A DNA stretch of 64,000 nucleotides. Origin: Haloimpatiens massiliensis. Lineage in GTDB: Bacteria > Bacillota > Clostridia > Clostridiales > Clostridiaceae. The translations under genes and the position numbers were made by a program. This document shows, piece by piece, positions 1 to 8,258 of this stretch (positions are counted from its first letter, which is position 1; each line of letters opens with the position of its first letter). The stretch is from the NCBI RefSeq assembly GCF_900184255.1, contig NZ_LT854640.1:664019-728018 (forward strand), in the 5' to 3' direction. The notes under the pieces are model-generated. The model saw nothing but the letters and a program-made list of their open reading frames with translations, did not search any database and was not told the DNA's origin.

Positions 1-1
1 A

Positions 2-274
2 ATTGAAAAAATAGGGAGAGAAATACTTGGTAAAACCATAAGAATAGGGGTTATTAATTTTACAGGTGCTGATAATCCTATGTATACTGCAGCTATAGGC
101 ATAGTAAAAGATGTGGGATGCAGTTTAAAAAGCTCTACGAATATGCAAGAAGAAACCGGTGTTTTTGAAGAAAATGATTCTGAAAGAGTAAAAGGTAGAA
201 AAGAAGATGTATATGATAATAGCAATAAAAAGTTTTTAACTAAAATACGTGATTTTTTTACGGATTTCTTTTAA
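2..274 (+). CDS. ftsA: FtsA-like cell division protein, C-terminal part
   Basis: This frame is open from the first bases of the window, so the gene begins upstream and only about 90 C-terminal residues are visible. The segment with 'GADNPMYTAAIGIVKD' resembles the end of the FtsA actin-like fold, where an NPxYxTAxG pattern is usual. The last residues, FLTKIRDFFTDFF, look like an amphipathic helix, which in FtsA anchors the protein and FtsZ to the membrane. It ends 15 bases before ftsZ, the classical ftsA-ftsZ order. The identity rests on the C-terminus and the neighbour only. Confidence 0.75.
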   Translation: MEKIGREILGKTIRIGVINFTGADNPMYTAAIGIVKDVGCSLKSSTNMQEETGVFEENDSERVKGRKEDVYDNSNKKFLTKIRDFFTDFF

Positions 275-289
275 TGAGGAGGTATTATT

Positions 290-1405
290 GTGCTAGATTT
301 TGATGTAGATGTTCAGCAATTTGCTCAGATAAAGGTAATAGGCTGTGGCGGCGGAGGAAACAATGCAGTTAACAGAATGATAGTAGAAGGATTAAGGAAT
401 GTTGAGTTTATAGCAATAAATACGGACAAGCAGGCGTTGATGTTGTCTCAAGCTTCACAAAAAATTCAAATAGGAGACAAATTAACAAAGGGGCTTGGAG
501 CTGGTGCTAATCCTGAAATTGGACAAAAAGCAGCAGAGGAAAGTAAAGATGAAATTTCTCAAGCTATTAAGGGAGCAGACATGGTATTTATAACCGCTGG
601 TATGGGTGGCGGAACAGGTACCGGTGCAGCACCAGTAGTAGCTGAAATAGCTAAATCAATGGGTATATTAACAGTTGGAGTAGTAACAAAGCCATTTCCA
701 TTTGAGGGAAGAAAAAGAATGATTCATGCTGAAATGGGGATTAAAAATTTGAAAGATAGAGTAGATACTCTTGTTACTATACCAAATGAAAGATTGTTAA
801 CAATGGTAGATAAAAAGACTTCTTTAATTGATTCTTTTAGATTAGCAGATGATGTACTAAAACAAGGTGTACAAGGTATATCTGATTTAATAACTATACC
901 AGGACTTGTTAATTTGGACTTTGCAGATGTGAGAACTATTATGTTAGATAGAGGTCTTGCTCATATGGGTGTAGGAAGAGGAACTGGAGATAATAGAGCT
1001 CAAGAAGCTGCTAAACAAGCTATATCAAGTCCATTACTAGAAACCTCTATAGTAGGAGCTACTGGCGTTCTATTAAACATAACTGGTGGCGGCGATTTAG
1101 GATTATTAGAAATAAATGAGGCTGCTGGAATAGTTCAAGAAGCAGCAGATCCAGAAGCTAATATAATTTTTGGTGCTGTTATTGATGAAAATTTAAAGGA
1201 TGAACTAAGAATTACTGTAATTGCAACAGGATTTGAACAAGAAAAAATTGATGCTCAGAAAAGTTTTTCAGCTGAAAAGGACTTTGGGCTTTTCTCTCGG
1301 GAAGAAAGAAAAGGAGTTAAGTCAAGCAAAGATGAAGTGGCTGCGGGTAGAGATTATACAGAAGAGAATTTGGAAATACCTACCTTTTTAAGAAGAAATA
1401 GATAA
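290..1405 (+). CDS. ftsZ: Cell division GTPase FtsZ
   Basis: Tubulin-like GTPase that polymerises into the cytoplasmic Z-ring and organises septation. The 371-residue protein has the N-terminal nucleotide-binding glycines (residues 19-23), the tubulin signature GGGTGTG at residues 106-112, and a C-terminal tail ending IPTFLRRNR. That tail is the conserved peptide that contacts FtsA and other tethers. The start is GTG, placed 7 bases after a strong GAGGAGG site. A spacer of about 60 variable residues precedes the tail, as usual. It follows ftsA directly and is closed by a clear terminator. Confidence 0.98.
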   Translation: MLDFDVDVQQFAQIKVIGCGGGGNNAVNRMIVEGLRNVEFIAINTDKQALMLSQASQKIQIGDKLTKGLGAGANPEIGQKAAEESKDEISQAIKGADMVFITAGMGGGTGTGAAPVVAEIAKSMGILTVGVVTKPFPFEGRKRMIHAEMGIKNLKDRVDTLVTIPNERLLTMVDKKTSLIDSFRLADDVLKQGVQGISDLITIPGLVNLDFADVRTIMLDRGLAHMGVGRGTGDNRAQEAAKQAISSPLLETSIVGATGVLLNITGGGDLGLLEINEAAGIVQEAADPEANIIFGAVIDENLKDELRITVIATGFEQEKIDAQKSFSAEKDFGLFSREERKGVKSSKDEVAAGRDYTEENLEIPTFLRRNR

Positions 1406-1433
1406 AACTTAATATACTAAATTTTCAAACCGG

Positions 1434-1458
1434 AAAGGTGCCTATGGGCACCTTTTTT
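1434..1458 (+). terminator. Terminator after ftsZ
   Basis: Stem AAAGGTGCC (1434-1442), loop TATG, stem GGCACCTTT (1447-1455), then a run of T. This is a typical intrinsic terminator that separates ftsZ from the sporulation genes. Confidence 0.9.
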
Positions 1459-1573
1459 ATTATATTTATTTGGTAGTTACTCTATTACATAAGGATTCGT
1501 AAGCTTTATTTGAAATAAAAAATCCATACTAAATCAAGAACTTTGTTTATATTTATAGAAAAATAATTTTAAA

Positions 1574-1648
1574 TAGCGAAAAGAAGGTAATAAAAAAAAT
1601 ATTTAATGTTAAAAAATGACAAATTTTTAATTCATAAACATATATAAT
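1574..1648 (+). promoter_or_regulatory. Possible Spo0A-controlled promoter of spoIIGA-sigE
   Basis: TATAAT lies at 1643-1648. TGACAAA at 1617-1623 resembles a Spo0A box (TGNCGAA type) and overlaps ATGACA (1616-1621), a possible -35 placed 21 bases upstream. In B. subtilis the spoIIG promoter has just such an over-long spacer with a Spo0A box on its -35. A second box-like TAGCGAA lies at 1574-1580. Caveat: transcription from this -10 would start almost on the ribosome site, so the assignment is tentative. Confidence 0.35.
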
Positions 1649-1667
1649 ATGTTTAGGGGTGTTGCAT

Positions 1668-2474
1668 GTGATTGTGTATGTGGATGTGGTGTTTATAGAG
1701 AATTTCATAATAAATATGTTTTTCTTATATATAACAGCATCAACAGTTAAGACAAAAATTAATTTTAAAAATATAATTATTTCATCTTTTTTAGGTGCTT
1801 TCTATGTAATTGTTCTTTTGTATTTTAAATTTAAATTTTTAAGTTTTTTGCCAATGAAATTATTTGTAGCTTTTATTATGATAGTAATAGCTTATAAAAA
1901 TAAATCTTTAAAATTCTATTTAAAAGCATTAGTGGTTTTCATTGCCTATTCCATGTTTTTGGCAGGATTATGTTTATTTTCTCAATTGAATAGTACAGAA
2001 ATATTTAATATGGGAGATGTGTTTTTAGGTGATTTTTCTTATAAAAAGTTAATTTTATGTTCTATGCTAATATATATTTTTATAAATAGGATAGTTATAT
2101 ATATTAGAGAGAGAAAGTTTTTAAAGAATTTAGTGTACAATGTAGAGATTGTTACTGACAAATATAATAAATTAATAAAGGCTTTTTTGGATACAGGAAA
2201 TGAACTTAGAGAGCCAGTTACAAATTTGCCGGTAATAATAGTGGAGAAAAATCAACTTCCTAATATTAATGAATACAAAGATAAACTTTACGTGGCTTAT
2301 AAAGCAGTGAATGGTCAATGTGGTAGGATGGAGGCTTTTAAGCCTGAATATATCAATATTTATAGGAAAGATTTTAAAGAGGAGAAAAAACAAGTTATTA
2401 TTGCTTTATGTGATACTAAATTAAGTAAGGATAATGATTATAATGCTTTATTATCAAGAGGAATATTTGAGTAA
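1668..2474 (+). CDS. spoIIGA: Sporulation sigma-E factor-processing peptidase SpoIIGA
   Basis: Membrane aspartic protease that removes the pro-sequence of SigmaE after the sporulation septum forms. The N-terminal half is very hydrophobic, with about five membrane segments. The cytoplasmic half carries the catalytic FLDTGNELREP motif, with Asp near residue 175. I chose GTG 1668 because AGGGG (1655-1659) sits 8 bases upstream and the protein then begins MIVYVDVVFIENF, as in the family. In-frame GTG 1659 is also possible. About 268 residues is somewhat short for the family. It lies 12 bases before its substrate gene, sigE. Confidence 0.93.
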   Translation: MIVYVDVVFIENFIINMFFLYITASTVKTKINFKNIIISSFLGAFYVIVLLYFKFKFLSFLPMKLFVAFIMIVIAYKNKSLKFYLKALVVFIAYSMFLAGLCLFSQLNSTEIFNMGDVFLGDFSYKKLILCSMLIYIFINRIVIYIRERKFLKNLVYNVEIVTDKYNKLIKAFLDTGNELREPVTNLPVIIVEKNQLPNINEYKDKLYVAYKAVNGQCGRMEAFKPEYINIYRKDFKEEKKQVIIALCDTKLSKDNDYNALLSRGIFE

Positions 2475-2486
2475 TGGGGGGTTATT

Positions 2487-3194
2487 ATGTTTAAAGTAAA
2501 AATATTATTAAATCATTTACTAAGTAAGTTTAAGATATTTATAAAGAAAGTGTATTACATAGGCGGAAGCGACGCTCTTCCACCGCCTCTTACAAAAGAA
2601 GAAGAAGATGGACTTGTGAATAAGTTAATACTAGGGGATGAAAGTGTTAGAAGTATACTAATTGAAAGAAATTTAAGGCTAGTTGTTTATATTGCAAGAA
2701 AATTTGAAAATACAGGAATAAGTATTGAGGATTTAATATCTGTAGGGACTATAGGTCTTATAAAAGCAGTAAATACTTTTGATCCAGGAAAAAATATAAA
2801 ATTAGCTACTTATGCATCTAGATGCATAGAAAATGAAATATTAATGTATCTAAGACGCAATAGCAAAGTAAAAGCAGAAATATCATTTTATGAACCTTTA
2901 AATATTGATTGGGATGGAAATGAATTGCTTTTATCAGATATATTAGGTTCTGATAGTGATGAGGTATATGAACTTATTGAAGAAGAAATAGATAAGCAAT
3001 TACTAGTTTTAGCAATGAAAAAACTAAATAACAGAGAAAAAGAAATAGTAAAGATGAGATTTGGATTAAATGGGAAGAAAGAAAGAACTCAAAAGGAGGT
3101 AGCAGATTTTCTTGGAATATCTCAATCCTATATATCAAGATTGGAGAAAAGAATAATCAAAAAATTAAAAAAAGAAATTAGTAGAATGTTATAG
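2487..3194 (+). CDS. sigE: Sporulation sigma factor SigmaE (pro-form)
   Basis: Mother-cell sigma factor made as an inactive precursor. The first 25-30 residues are basic and hydrophobic (LLSKFKIFIKKVYYIGG), the expected membrane-binding pro-sequence. They are followed by SDALPPPLT, the conserved region after the SpoIIGA cleavage site. Sigma-70 region 2 (DLISVGTIGLIKAVNTFDP) and a region 4 helix-turn-helix (TQKEVADFLGISQSYISRLEKR) follow. The start is ATG after GGGGGG. The 235 residues are the usual length. It is paired with spoIIGA upstream and followed by sigG, as in Bacillus. Confidence 0.97.
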   Translation: MFKVKILLNHLLSKFKIFIKKVYYIGGSDALPPPLTKEEEDGLVNKLILGDESVRSILIERNLRLVVYIARKFENTGISIEDLISVGTIGLIKAVNTFDPGKNIKLATYASRCIENEILMYLRRNSKVKAEISFYEPLNIDWDGNELLLSDILGSDSDEVYELIEEEIDKQLLVLAMKKLNNREKEIVKMRFGLNGKKERTQKEVADFLGISQSYISRLEKRIIKKLKKEISRML

Positions 3195-3205
3195 TTTGTC
3201 TATTA

Positions 3206-3234
3206 GTATAAAAATCGTTCCTTGAGGAAATAAT
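3206..3234 (+). promoter_or_regulatory. Candidate SigmaF/SigmaG promoter for sigG
   Basis: GTATA (3206-3210), a 15-base gap, then GGAAATAAT (3226-3234). This matches the forespore sigma consensus (GyATA, about 15 bases, GGnnAnAnT). In B. subtilis spoIIIG is read by SigmaF and by SigmaG itself. It lies 35 bases before the sigG start. Confidence 0.55.
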
Positions 3235-3268
3235 TAAAATGCAAGTACAATAAAGGGGCGAGAAGATT

Positions 3269-4042
3269 ATGATGGTAAACAAAGTAGAAATATGTGGAGT
3301 AAACACAGCAAAATTACCCGTACTTAAAGAAAAAGAAATGAAAAAAATGCTTATTAAAATGAAAGATGGTGATAATGAGTATAGAGAAAAATTCATTAAG
3401 GGAAATTTGCGTCTAGTTTTAAGTGTTATCCAAAGATTTAACAATAGAGGGGAAAATGCAGATGATTTATTTCAAGTTGGATGTATAGGACTTATAAAAG
3501 CTATAGATAACTTTGATTTAAGTCAAAATGTTAAGTTTTCAACTTATGCAGTCCCTATGATAATTGGAGAGATAAGAAGATATTTAAGAGATAATAATTC
3601 TATAAGAGTAAGTAGATCCTTAAGAGATATTGCATATAAAGCACTACAAGTAAGAGATAGATTAATTGCTAAAAATAATAAGGAACCTACCATATCTGAA
3701 ATAGCTAAGGAACTAGAAATGCCAAGAGAAGAAGTGGTATTTGCTTTAGATGCTATTCAAGATCCAGTGTCACTATTCGAACCAATATATCATGATGGTG
3801 GAGATGCTATATATGTAATGGATCAAATAAGCGATAGTAAGAATTATGATGAAAATTGGCTTGAGAATATATCCATAAAGGAAGCAATGAAAAAATTAAA
3901 TGGTAGAGAAAAACTTATATTATCTCTTAGATTTTTTCAGGGAAGAACTCAAATGGAAGTAGCAGAAGAAATAGGAATTTCTCAAGCACAAGTTTCTAGG
4001 TTAGAAAAAACAGCTCTTAAGCATATGAGAAAATACATATAA
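3269..4042 (+). CDS. sigG: Sporulation sigma factor SigmaG
   Basis: Late forespore-specific sigma factor. The N-terminus (MMVNKVEICGVNTAKLPVL) matches the family's conserved start. Region 2 (DDLFQVGCIGLIKAIDNFD and KFSTYAVPMIIGEIRRYLRD), region 3 and a region 4 helix-turn-helix (TQMEVAEEIGISQAQVSRLE) are all present. The 257 residues are standard length. A GGGGCGAG ribosome site precedes the ATG. It stands 74 bases after sigE with its own forespore-type promoter and is closed by a terminator, which fits its separate control in the forespore. Confidence 0.96.
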   Translation: MMVNKVEICGVNTAKLPVLKEKEMKKMLIKMKDGDNEYREKFIKGNLRLVLSVIQRFNNRGENADDLFQVGCIGLIKAIDNFDLSQNVKFSTYAVPMIIGEIRRYLRDNNSIRVSRSLRDIAYKALQVRDRLIAKNNKEPTISEIAKELEMPREEVVFALDAIQDPVSLFEPIYHDGGDAIYVMDQISDSKNYDENWLENISIKEAMKKLNGREKLILSLRFFQGRTQMEVAEEIGISQAQVSRLEKTALKHMRKYI

Positions 4043-4046
4043 TCTT

Positions 4047-4078
4047 TATAGGGTAGATAAAATTCTACCCTATTTTTT
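4047..4078 (+). terminator. Terminator after sigG
   Basis: Stem TAGGGTAGA (4049-4057) pairs with TCTACCCTA (4064-4072) across a short loop, followed by TTTTTT. Confidence 0.9.
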
Positions 4079-4143
4079 ATAGCATATGTATGGAAAAGGT
4101 TTCATACATATTTATTAGATTGAACTTTGGGGGGAGAGAATAT

Positions 4144-4395
4144 ATGTTTTCAATTAATAATTTAAAGATGATGGAAGTGATAGATATAGATTCAGGAGCT
4201 AAATTGGGATTTATAAAAGATTTTAAAATAGATACTTCTGAGTATAAAATTATATCTATAATACTACCAGGAGAAAAAGGAGTATGGTTTAGTAAGAATG
4301 AGGATTTAGAGATATCTTGGGAATGTATAATAAAAATAGGAGTAGATGTAATATTAGTACAAAGTCCTAGAGGCCCATTAGTAGATGAACAGTAG
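4144..4395 (+). CDS. YlmC/YmxH-type PRC-barrel sporulation protein
   Basis: Small protein of 83 residues with the PRC-barrel pattern: hydrophobic strands around 'VIDIDSGAKLGFIKDFKID' and 'ISIILPGEKGVWF', ending in 'IPWE-like' ISWECIIKIGVDVILV. This family (YlmC/YmxH) is often found near sporulation genes in Firmicutes; its molecular role is not settled. ATG 4144 is chosen because GGGGGGAGAG lies just upstream. A longer reading from 4090 adds 18 residues without a ribosome site. It sits between sigG and nrdR. Confidence 0.8.
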   Translation: MFSINNLKMMEVIDIDSGAKLGFIKDFKIDTSEYKIISIILPGEKGVWFSKNEDLEISWECIIKIGVDVILVQSPRGPLVDEQ

Positions 4396-4454
4396 AATTT
4401 TTAATAAAATAGTGTATAATAGTTAATATAATGTTGGAAGGAGGGCGTAGTATA

Positions 4455-4910
4455 GTGAAGTGTCCATATTGTGCATATGAAGAAAGTAAGGTAGTGGATT
4501 CAAGATCTACTGATGATAATACAGCCATAAGAAGAAGAAGAGAATGTTTAAATTGTAGCAAAAGATATACTACTTATGAAAAAATAGAAGATATCCCAAT
4601 TTTAGTTATAAAAAAGGACGCCAGCAGAGAGTATTTTGATAAATCTAAAATAATAGCAGGGCTCATTAAAGCTTGCCAAAAAAGACCGGTTTCAAGAGCG
4701 CAGATAGAGGAAATAGCAGACGAAGTAGAAAAGGTTTTAAGCAATGAAATGATTACAGAAGTTAAGTCGGATTTGATTGGTGAAATTATTATGAAAAAGT
4801 TAAAAGATGTAGATGAGGTGTCCTATGTACGATTCGCATCCGTATATAGGCAGTTTAAAGATATTAATACTTTTATGGAGGAAATAAAAACTTTAATGTA
4901 TAATAAATAA
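4455..4910 (+). CDS. nrdR: Transcriptional repressor NrdR
   Basis: ATP/dATP-sensing repressor of ribonucleotide reductase genes. The protein starts VKCPYC and has the N-terminal zinc ribbon (CPYC near residue 3, CLNC near residue 31), an RRR basic patch, and an ATP-cone domain (ILVIKKDASREYFDKSKI). GTG 4455 is preferred because GGAAGGAGGG lies about 9 bases upstream and family members begin MKCPxC. ATG 4431 would add eight residues overlapping that ribosome site. The length of 151 residues is typical. No ribonucleotide reductase gene lies in this window. Confidence 0.95.
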   Translation: MKCPYCAYEESKVVDSRSTDDNTAIRRRRECLNCSKRYTTYEKIEDIPILVIKKDASREYFDKSKIIAGLIKACQKRPVSRAQIEEIADEVEKVLSNEMITEVKSDLIGEIIMKKLKDVDEVSYVRFASVYRQFKDINTFMEEIKTLMYNK

Positions 4911-4953
4911 ATTTTATTTTTAAAGTGGAGTAAAATTTTATATGAGGTGAAAC

Positions 4954-5661
4954 ATGATAGTTAAGAACATAGGAGAATATAGATTTATAGGAGAAGAATT
5001 TCAGGACTTGATTTTGTATTTTTCAACAGCTAAAGGTGGATTGAATTTTAATAAAAATACCAGTAAAGGATTAGAAAATATTAATAAATTAAAAGAATGG
5101 TTTGGTGCAGAAGAGGTAGGTTATTTAAATCAAATTCATAGTAATATAATAGTGGATTACCATGGAGAAGTACAGGATGGAGATGGAATTATTACCAATA
5201 AAAAATCAGTAGCTATAGGTGTTTTTACAGCAGATTGTGTGCCAATAATTATTTTTGATAAAAAAAGACAAGTAATTGCTGCGGTGCACAGTGGATGGAA
5301 GGGTACATATAATTTTATATTAAGTGATATAATAAAAAATATGATGGACAAGTATTTTGTACAAAGTAAAGATATAGTAGTTTATATTGGACCTCATATA
5401 AATAAATGCTGTTATAAAGTAGGAGAAGAATTAATTAGAGACTTTAAAAATGTGAAAATTTATGGCGAAAATGTAGTATGTGGTGATAAGTTAGATTTAA
5501 CTCTATGTATTAAAAAACAATGCTTAAACTATAATATACCTGAAGAAAATATAAAAATATTGAATTCATGTACCTTCTGTGACGAAGAAAATGAATGGTT
5601 TTCCTATAGAAAACATAGAACTTCTAATAGAATGTTTTCATTTATAATGTTGAAGAAATAG
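4954..5661 (+). CDS. pgeF: Purine nucleoside phosphorylase / laccase-domain protein (YlmD, YfiH family)
   Basis: Cytoplasmic zinc enzyme of the YfiH/LACC1 family. Members have been called multicopper polyphenol oxidases, purine nucleoside phosphorylases or adenosine deaminases. The family motifs are visible: FTADCVPIIIFD, AAVHSGWKGT and GPHINKCCYKVG, with the metal-binding Cys and His residues. The 235 residues lack no core motif. The ATG follows ATGAGGTGAA. B. subtilis ylmD likewise lies near the sigE-sigG block. The substrate cannot be read from the sequence. Confidence 0.88.
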   Translation: MIVKNIGEYRFIGEEFQDLILYFSTAKGGLNFNKNTSKGLENINKLKEWFGAEEVGYLNQIHSNIIVDYHGEVQDGDGIITNKKSVAIGVFTADCVPIIIFDKKRQVIAAVHSGWKGTYNFILSDIIKNMMDKYFVQSKDIVVYIGPHINKCCYKVGEELIRDFKNVKIYGENVVCGDKLDLTLCIKKQCLNYNIPEENIKILNSCTFCDEENEWFSYRKHRTSNRMFSFIMLKK

Positions 5662-5672
5662 GGGGAATCAGT

Positions 5673-6365
5673 ATGGAAGAAAAGATATTAGTGGTGGACG
5701 ATGAGGAACATATAAGGGAGCTTATAAAATTCAATTTAGAGAAAAATGGATATAAAGTTGGGTGTGCAGTAGATGGCAATGAAGCTCTAGAATATGTAAG
5801 AAAGCACATACCTAAATTAATATTATTAGACTTAATGCTTCCTGGCATTGATGGATATGATGTATGTAAAAGAATAAGAGGAGATAAAAATACAGCTAAT
5901 ATACCTATAATAATGATTACAGCTAAGGGTGAAGAGATAGACAAGATACTAGGATTAGAATTAGGAGCAGATGATTATATAACCAAACCTTTTTCTGTTA
6001 GAGAATTAATTGCTAGGGTAAAGGCTATGCTTAGAAGAGTAAATTTAAAGGAAAGTGAAAAGGTATATTATTTTGGCAACATTTCTGTAGATTTTCAAAA
6101 ACATTTAGTTTTAAAAAATGGCTATGAGATAGATTTAACATTAAAAGAGTTTGAGTTATTGCAAATACTTATAGAAAATGCAGGCAAGGTAATGACTAGA
6201 GAAATACTTTTAGATAAAATTTGGGGATATGAATATATAGGAGAAACTAGGACTGTAGATGTTCATATTAGGCATTTGAGAAAAAAAATAGAAGAGGATG
6301 ATAAAAATCCTAAATATATTCAAACTATAAGAGGTATAGGATATAGATTTAATTTAGGAGAATAA
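5673..6365 (+). CDS. phoP: Response regulator PhoP (OmpR/PhoB family)
   Basis: DNA-binding response regulator of 230 residues. The receiver domain has the acidic pair D9-D10, the phospho-acceptor Asp near residue 53 (LLDLMLPGIDG), the switch Thr (MITAKG) and the Lys of ITKPFS. The C-terminal winged helix (TLKEFELLQILIENAGKVMTRE, TVDVHIRHLRKKIEED) is of OmpR type. Its cognate kinase starts 2 bases after its stop, and the pst phosphate-uptake genes follow. This context argues for phosphate control. PhoB is an equivalent name. Confidence 0.9.
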   Translation: MEEKILVVDDEEHIRELIKFNLEKNGYKVGCAVDGNEALEYVRKHIPKLILLDLMLPGIDGYDVCKRIRGDKNTANIPIIMITAKGEEIDKILGLELGADDYITKPFSVRELIARVKAMLRRVNLKESEKVYYFGNISVDFQKHLVLKNGYEIDLTLKEFELLQILIENAGKVMTREILLDKIWGYEYIGETRTVDVHIRHLRKKIEEDDKNPKYIQTIRGIGYRFNLGE

Positions 6366-6367
6366 AT

Positions 6368-8071
6368 ATGAAGAAAAAAATGATGCTTTATTTGTGTGCT
6401 TCTATTGTTACAACTTTAGTTGTTGTAACAATGTTATTTATGTCTATTGCAAATCTTCAATATGAGGCTAATATAAGAAAACAATTGAAAAATAATAATA
6501 ACATAATAAAAAATTTAATAGAAACTAATAATTTAAAGGATCAAAAGAAATTTTTTATAGAAAATTTTAAGGATACATACACTAGAATTACTTATATAGA
6601 TAGATATGGAAATGTAATATATGATTCTAAGATCACCACAGAATTAGAAAATCATAAAGATAGAACAGAAGTAAAAATGGCAAGGGAGAAAGGTCAGGGA
6701 AGTGACCTGAGAATAAGTAGTACAACAAATGAAAAAACGCTATATGTTGCAACTAGGCTTCAAAATGGAAATATAATAAGAAGTTCTATGTCTTTTCATG
6801 TTATACAAAAATTTAATGAAGATTATATAAAATATTATTTTTTGGTAATGTTATTTGTATTTTTTGTTATAATTGTTTTTGCAAATAGAATTTCATACAT
6901 AATAATTAAACCAATAAAAGATTTAGAATTTACCACTTCCAGAATAGCAAAAGGGGAATTAGATAGAAGGGTTAATGTAAATTCAACAGATGAAATAGGA
7001 CAATTAGCCAAAAGTTTTAATAAAATGGCATCTAAACTTCAAGAGACAATTAATGATTCCGTAGACAAGCAAACTAGATTAGAGGCTATACTAAAAAGTA
7101 TGGATAGCGGAGTAATAGCTATAGATAGAACTTTTAAAATAATAATGATTAATCCTTATGCGGAAGAAATTTTTGGAGTATTTGGAAATGTAGTAGGTAA
7201 GAATTTAATAGAAGGTATAAAAAGTTATGATATGGAAAATATATTTAAAGAAAACAATGATCAATATTGTGAGATAAGAACAGTACGGCCTTGTGAAAGA
7301 ATCTTAAGAATAAAAACTGCAGATGTAGTAAATAGAAGTGAGTATATTGGCAAAGTTGCAGTACTTCAAGATATAACAGACATAAAAAAATTAGAGAATG
7401 TTAGAAGTGAATTTGTAGCTAATGTGTCTCATGAACTTAAAACTCCTCTTACTTCTATAAAAGGATTTGCAGAAACATTAAAAGAAGTAGAAGATCCTGA
7501 AACTAGAGAAAAATTTTTAAATATAATAAATGATGAAGCAGAAAGATTAACAAGGCTTATAAGTGATATAATGACTCTTTCTCATATAGAGAAGGCAAAA
7601 GAAGCTAAAAAGGAAACTATGGATGTAAATAAAATAATATTAGATATATATAACTTAATGAAAAACACCGCTGAAGATAAAGGGATAGACATGCATATTC
7701 TTGGGGATTCGGTTCCAACTATATATGGCAATGTAGACCGATTTAAACAAATGATAATAAACTTAGTAGATAATGCCATAAAATACTCTGAAATAGGAGA
7801 TACAGTTTATATAATAACTGAAAAGTGTAAATATAATATAAAGATATGTATTAAGGATACTGGAGTAGGTATATCACAAGAACATATACCAAGACTTTTT
7901 GAAAGATTTTATAGAGTTGATAAAGCTAGATCAAGAAGTGCAGGTGGAACTGGATTAGGATTGGCTATTGTAAAGCATATAGTATTAAGTATGAATGGAA
8001 ATATTGAGGTGGAAAGTGTAGTTGGTAAGGGAAGCAAGTTTACAGTTATATTACCATATAATGAAAATTAA
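6368..8071 (+). CDS. phoR: Phosphate sensor histidine kinase PhoR
   Basis: Membrane sensor kinase of 567 residues. It has an N-terminal membrane segment (about residues 5-27), an extracytoplasmic domain of about 120 residues, a second membrane segment, a HAMP linker (DEIGQLAKSFNKMASKL), a PAS domain (AILKSMDSGVIAIDRTFKI), and a HisKA box with His near residue 355 (FVANVSHELKTPLTS). The ATPase domain has its N, G1 and G2 boxes (NLVDNAIKYS, DTGVGIS, GGTGLGLAIVKHI). All catalytic motifs are intact. It is translationally close to phoP and ends at a terminator. Confidence 0.9.
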   Translation: MKKKMMLYLCASIVTTLVVVTMLFMSIANLQYEANIRKQLKNNNNIIKNLIETNNLKDQKKFFIENFKDTYTRITYIDRYGNVIYDSKITTELENHKDRTEVKMAREKGQGSDLRISSTTNEKTLYVATRLQNGNIIRSSMSFHVIQKFNEDYIKYYFLVMLFVFFVIIVFANRISYIIIKPIKDLEFTTSRIAKGELDRRVNVNSTDEIGQLAKSFNKMASKLQETINDSVDKQTRLEAILKSMDSGVIAIDRTFKIIMINPYAEEIFGVFGNVVGKNLIEGIKSYDMENIFKENNDQYCEIRTVRPCERILRIKTADVVNRSEYIGKVAVLQDITDIKKLENVRSEFVANVSHELKTPLTSIKGFAETLKEVEDPETREKFLNIINDEAERLTRLISDIMTLSHIEKAKEAKKETMDVNKIILDIYNLMKNTAEDKGIDMHILGDSVPTIYGNVDRFKQMIINLVDNAIKYSEIGDTVYIITEKCKYNIKICIKDTGVGISQEHIPRLFERFYRVDKARSRSAGGTGLGLAIVKHIVLSMNGNIEVESVVGKGSKFTVILPYNEN

Positions 8072-8082
8072 AAATAGAAATT

Positions 8083-8122
8083 AAAAAAAGCTGCTGATGC
8101 AAAAACATCAACAGTTTTTTTA
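8083..8122 (+). terminator. Terminator after phoR
   Basis: CTGCTGATG (8091-8099) pairs with CATCAACAG (8106-8114) with one mismatch. It is flanked by A-rich sequence and followed by a T run. Confidence 0.85.
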
Positions 8123-8148
8123 ATTTGATAATTAATTTTACTCTTATG

Positions 8149-8222
8149 TTAATTTTATTTAACTTTTAATAAACCTTACTTAACATAACTATAATAATTT
8201 CTTAACTTAAAAGGAATATTAT
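8149..8222 (+). promoter_or_regulatory. Phased Pho-box array and promoter of pstS
   Basis: TTAACA-like hexamers recur at near-helical spacing: TTAATT 8149, TTAACT 8159, ATAAAC 8169, TTAACA 8180, ATAATA 8191 and TTAACT 8202. This resembles the Gram-positive PhoP binding arrangement (TTAACA repeats spaced about 11 bases apart). A -10-like TATTAT follows at 8217-8222 with no good -35, as expected for an activator-dependent promoter. The location directly before pstS and after phoPR supports the call. Confidence 0.7.
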
Positions 8223-8258
8223 AAATAATGTAAAGTAACTCTATGAGGAGGTATGGAA

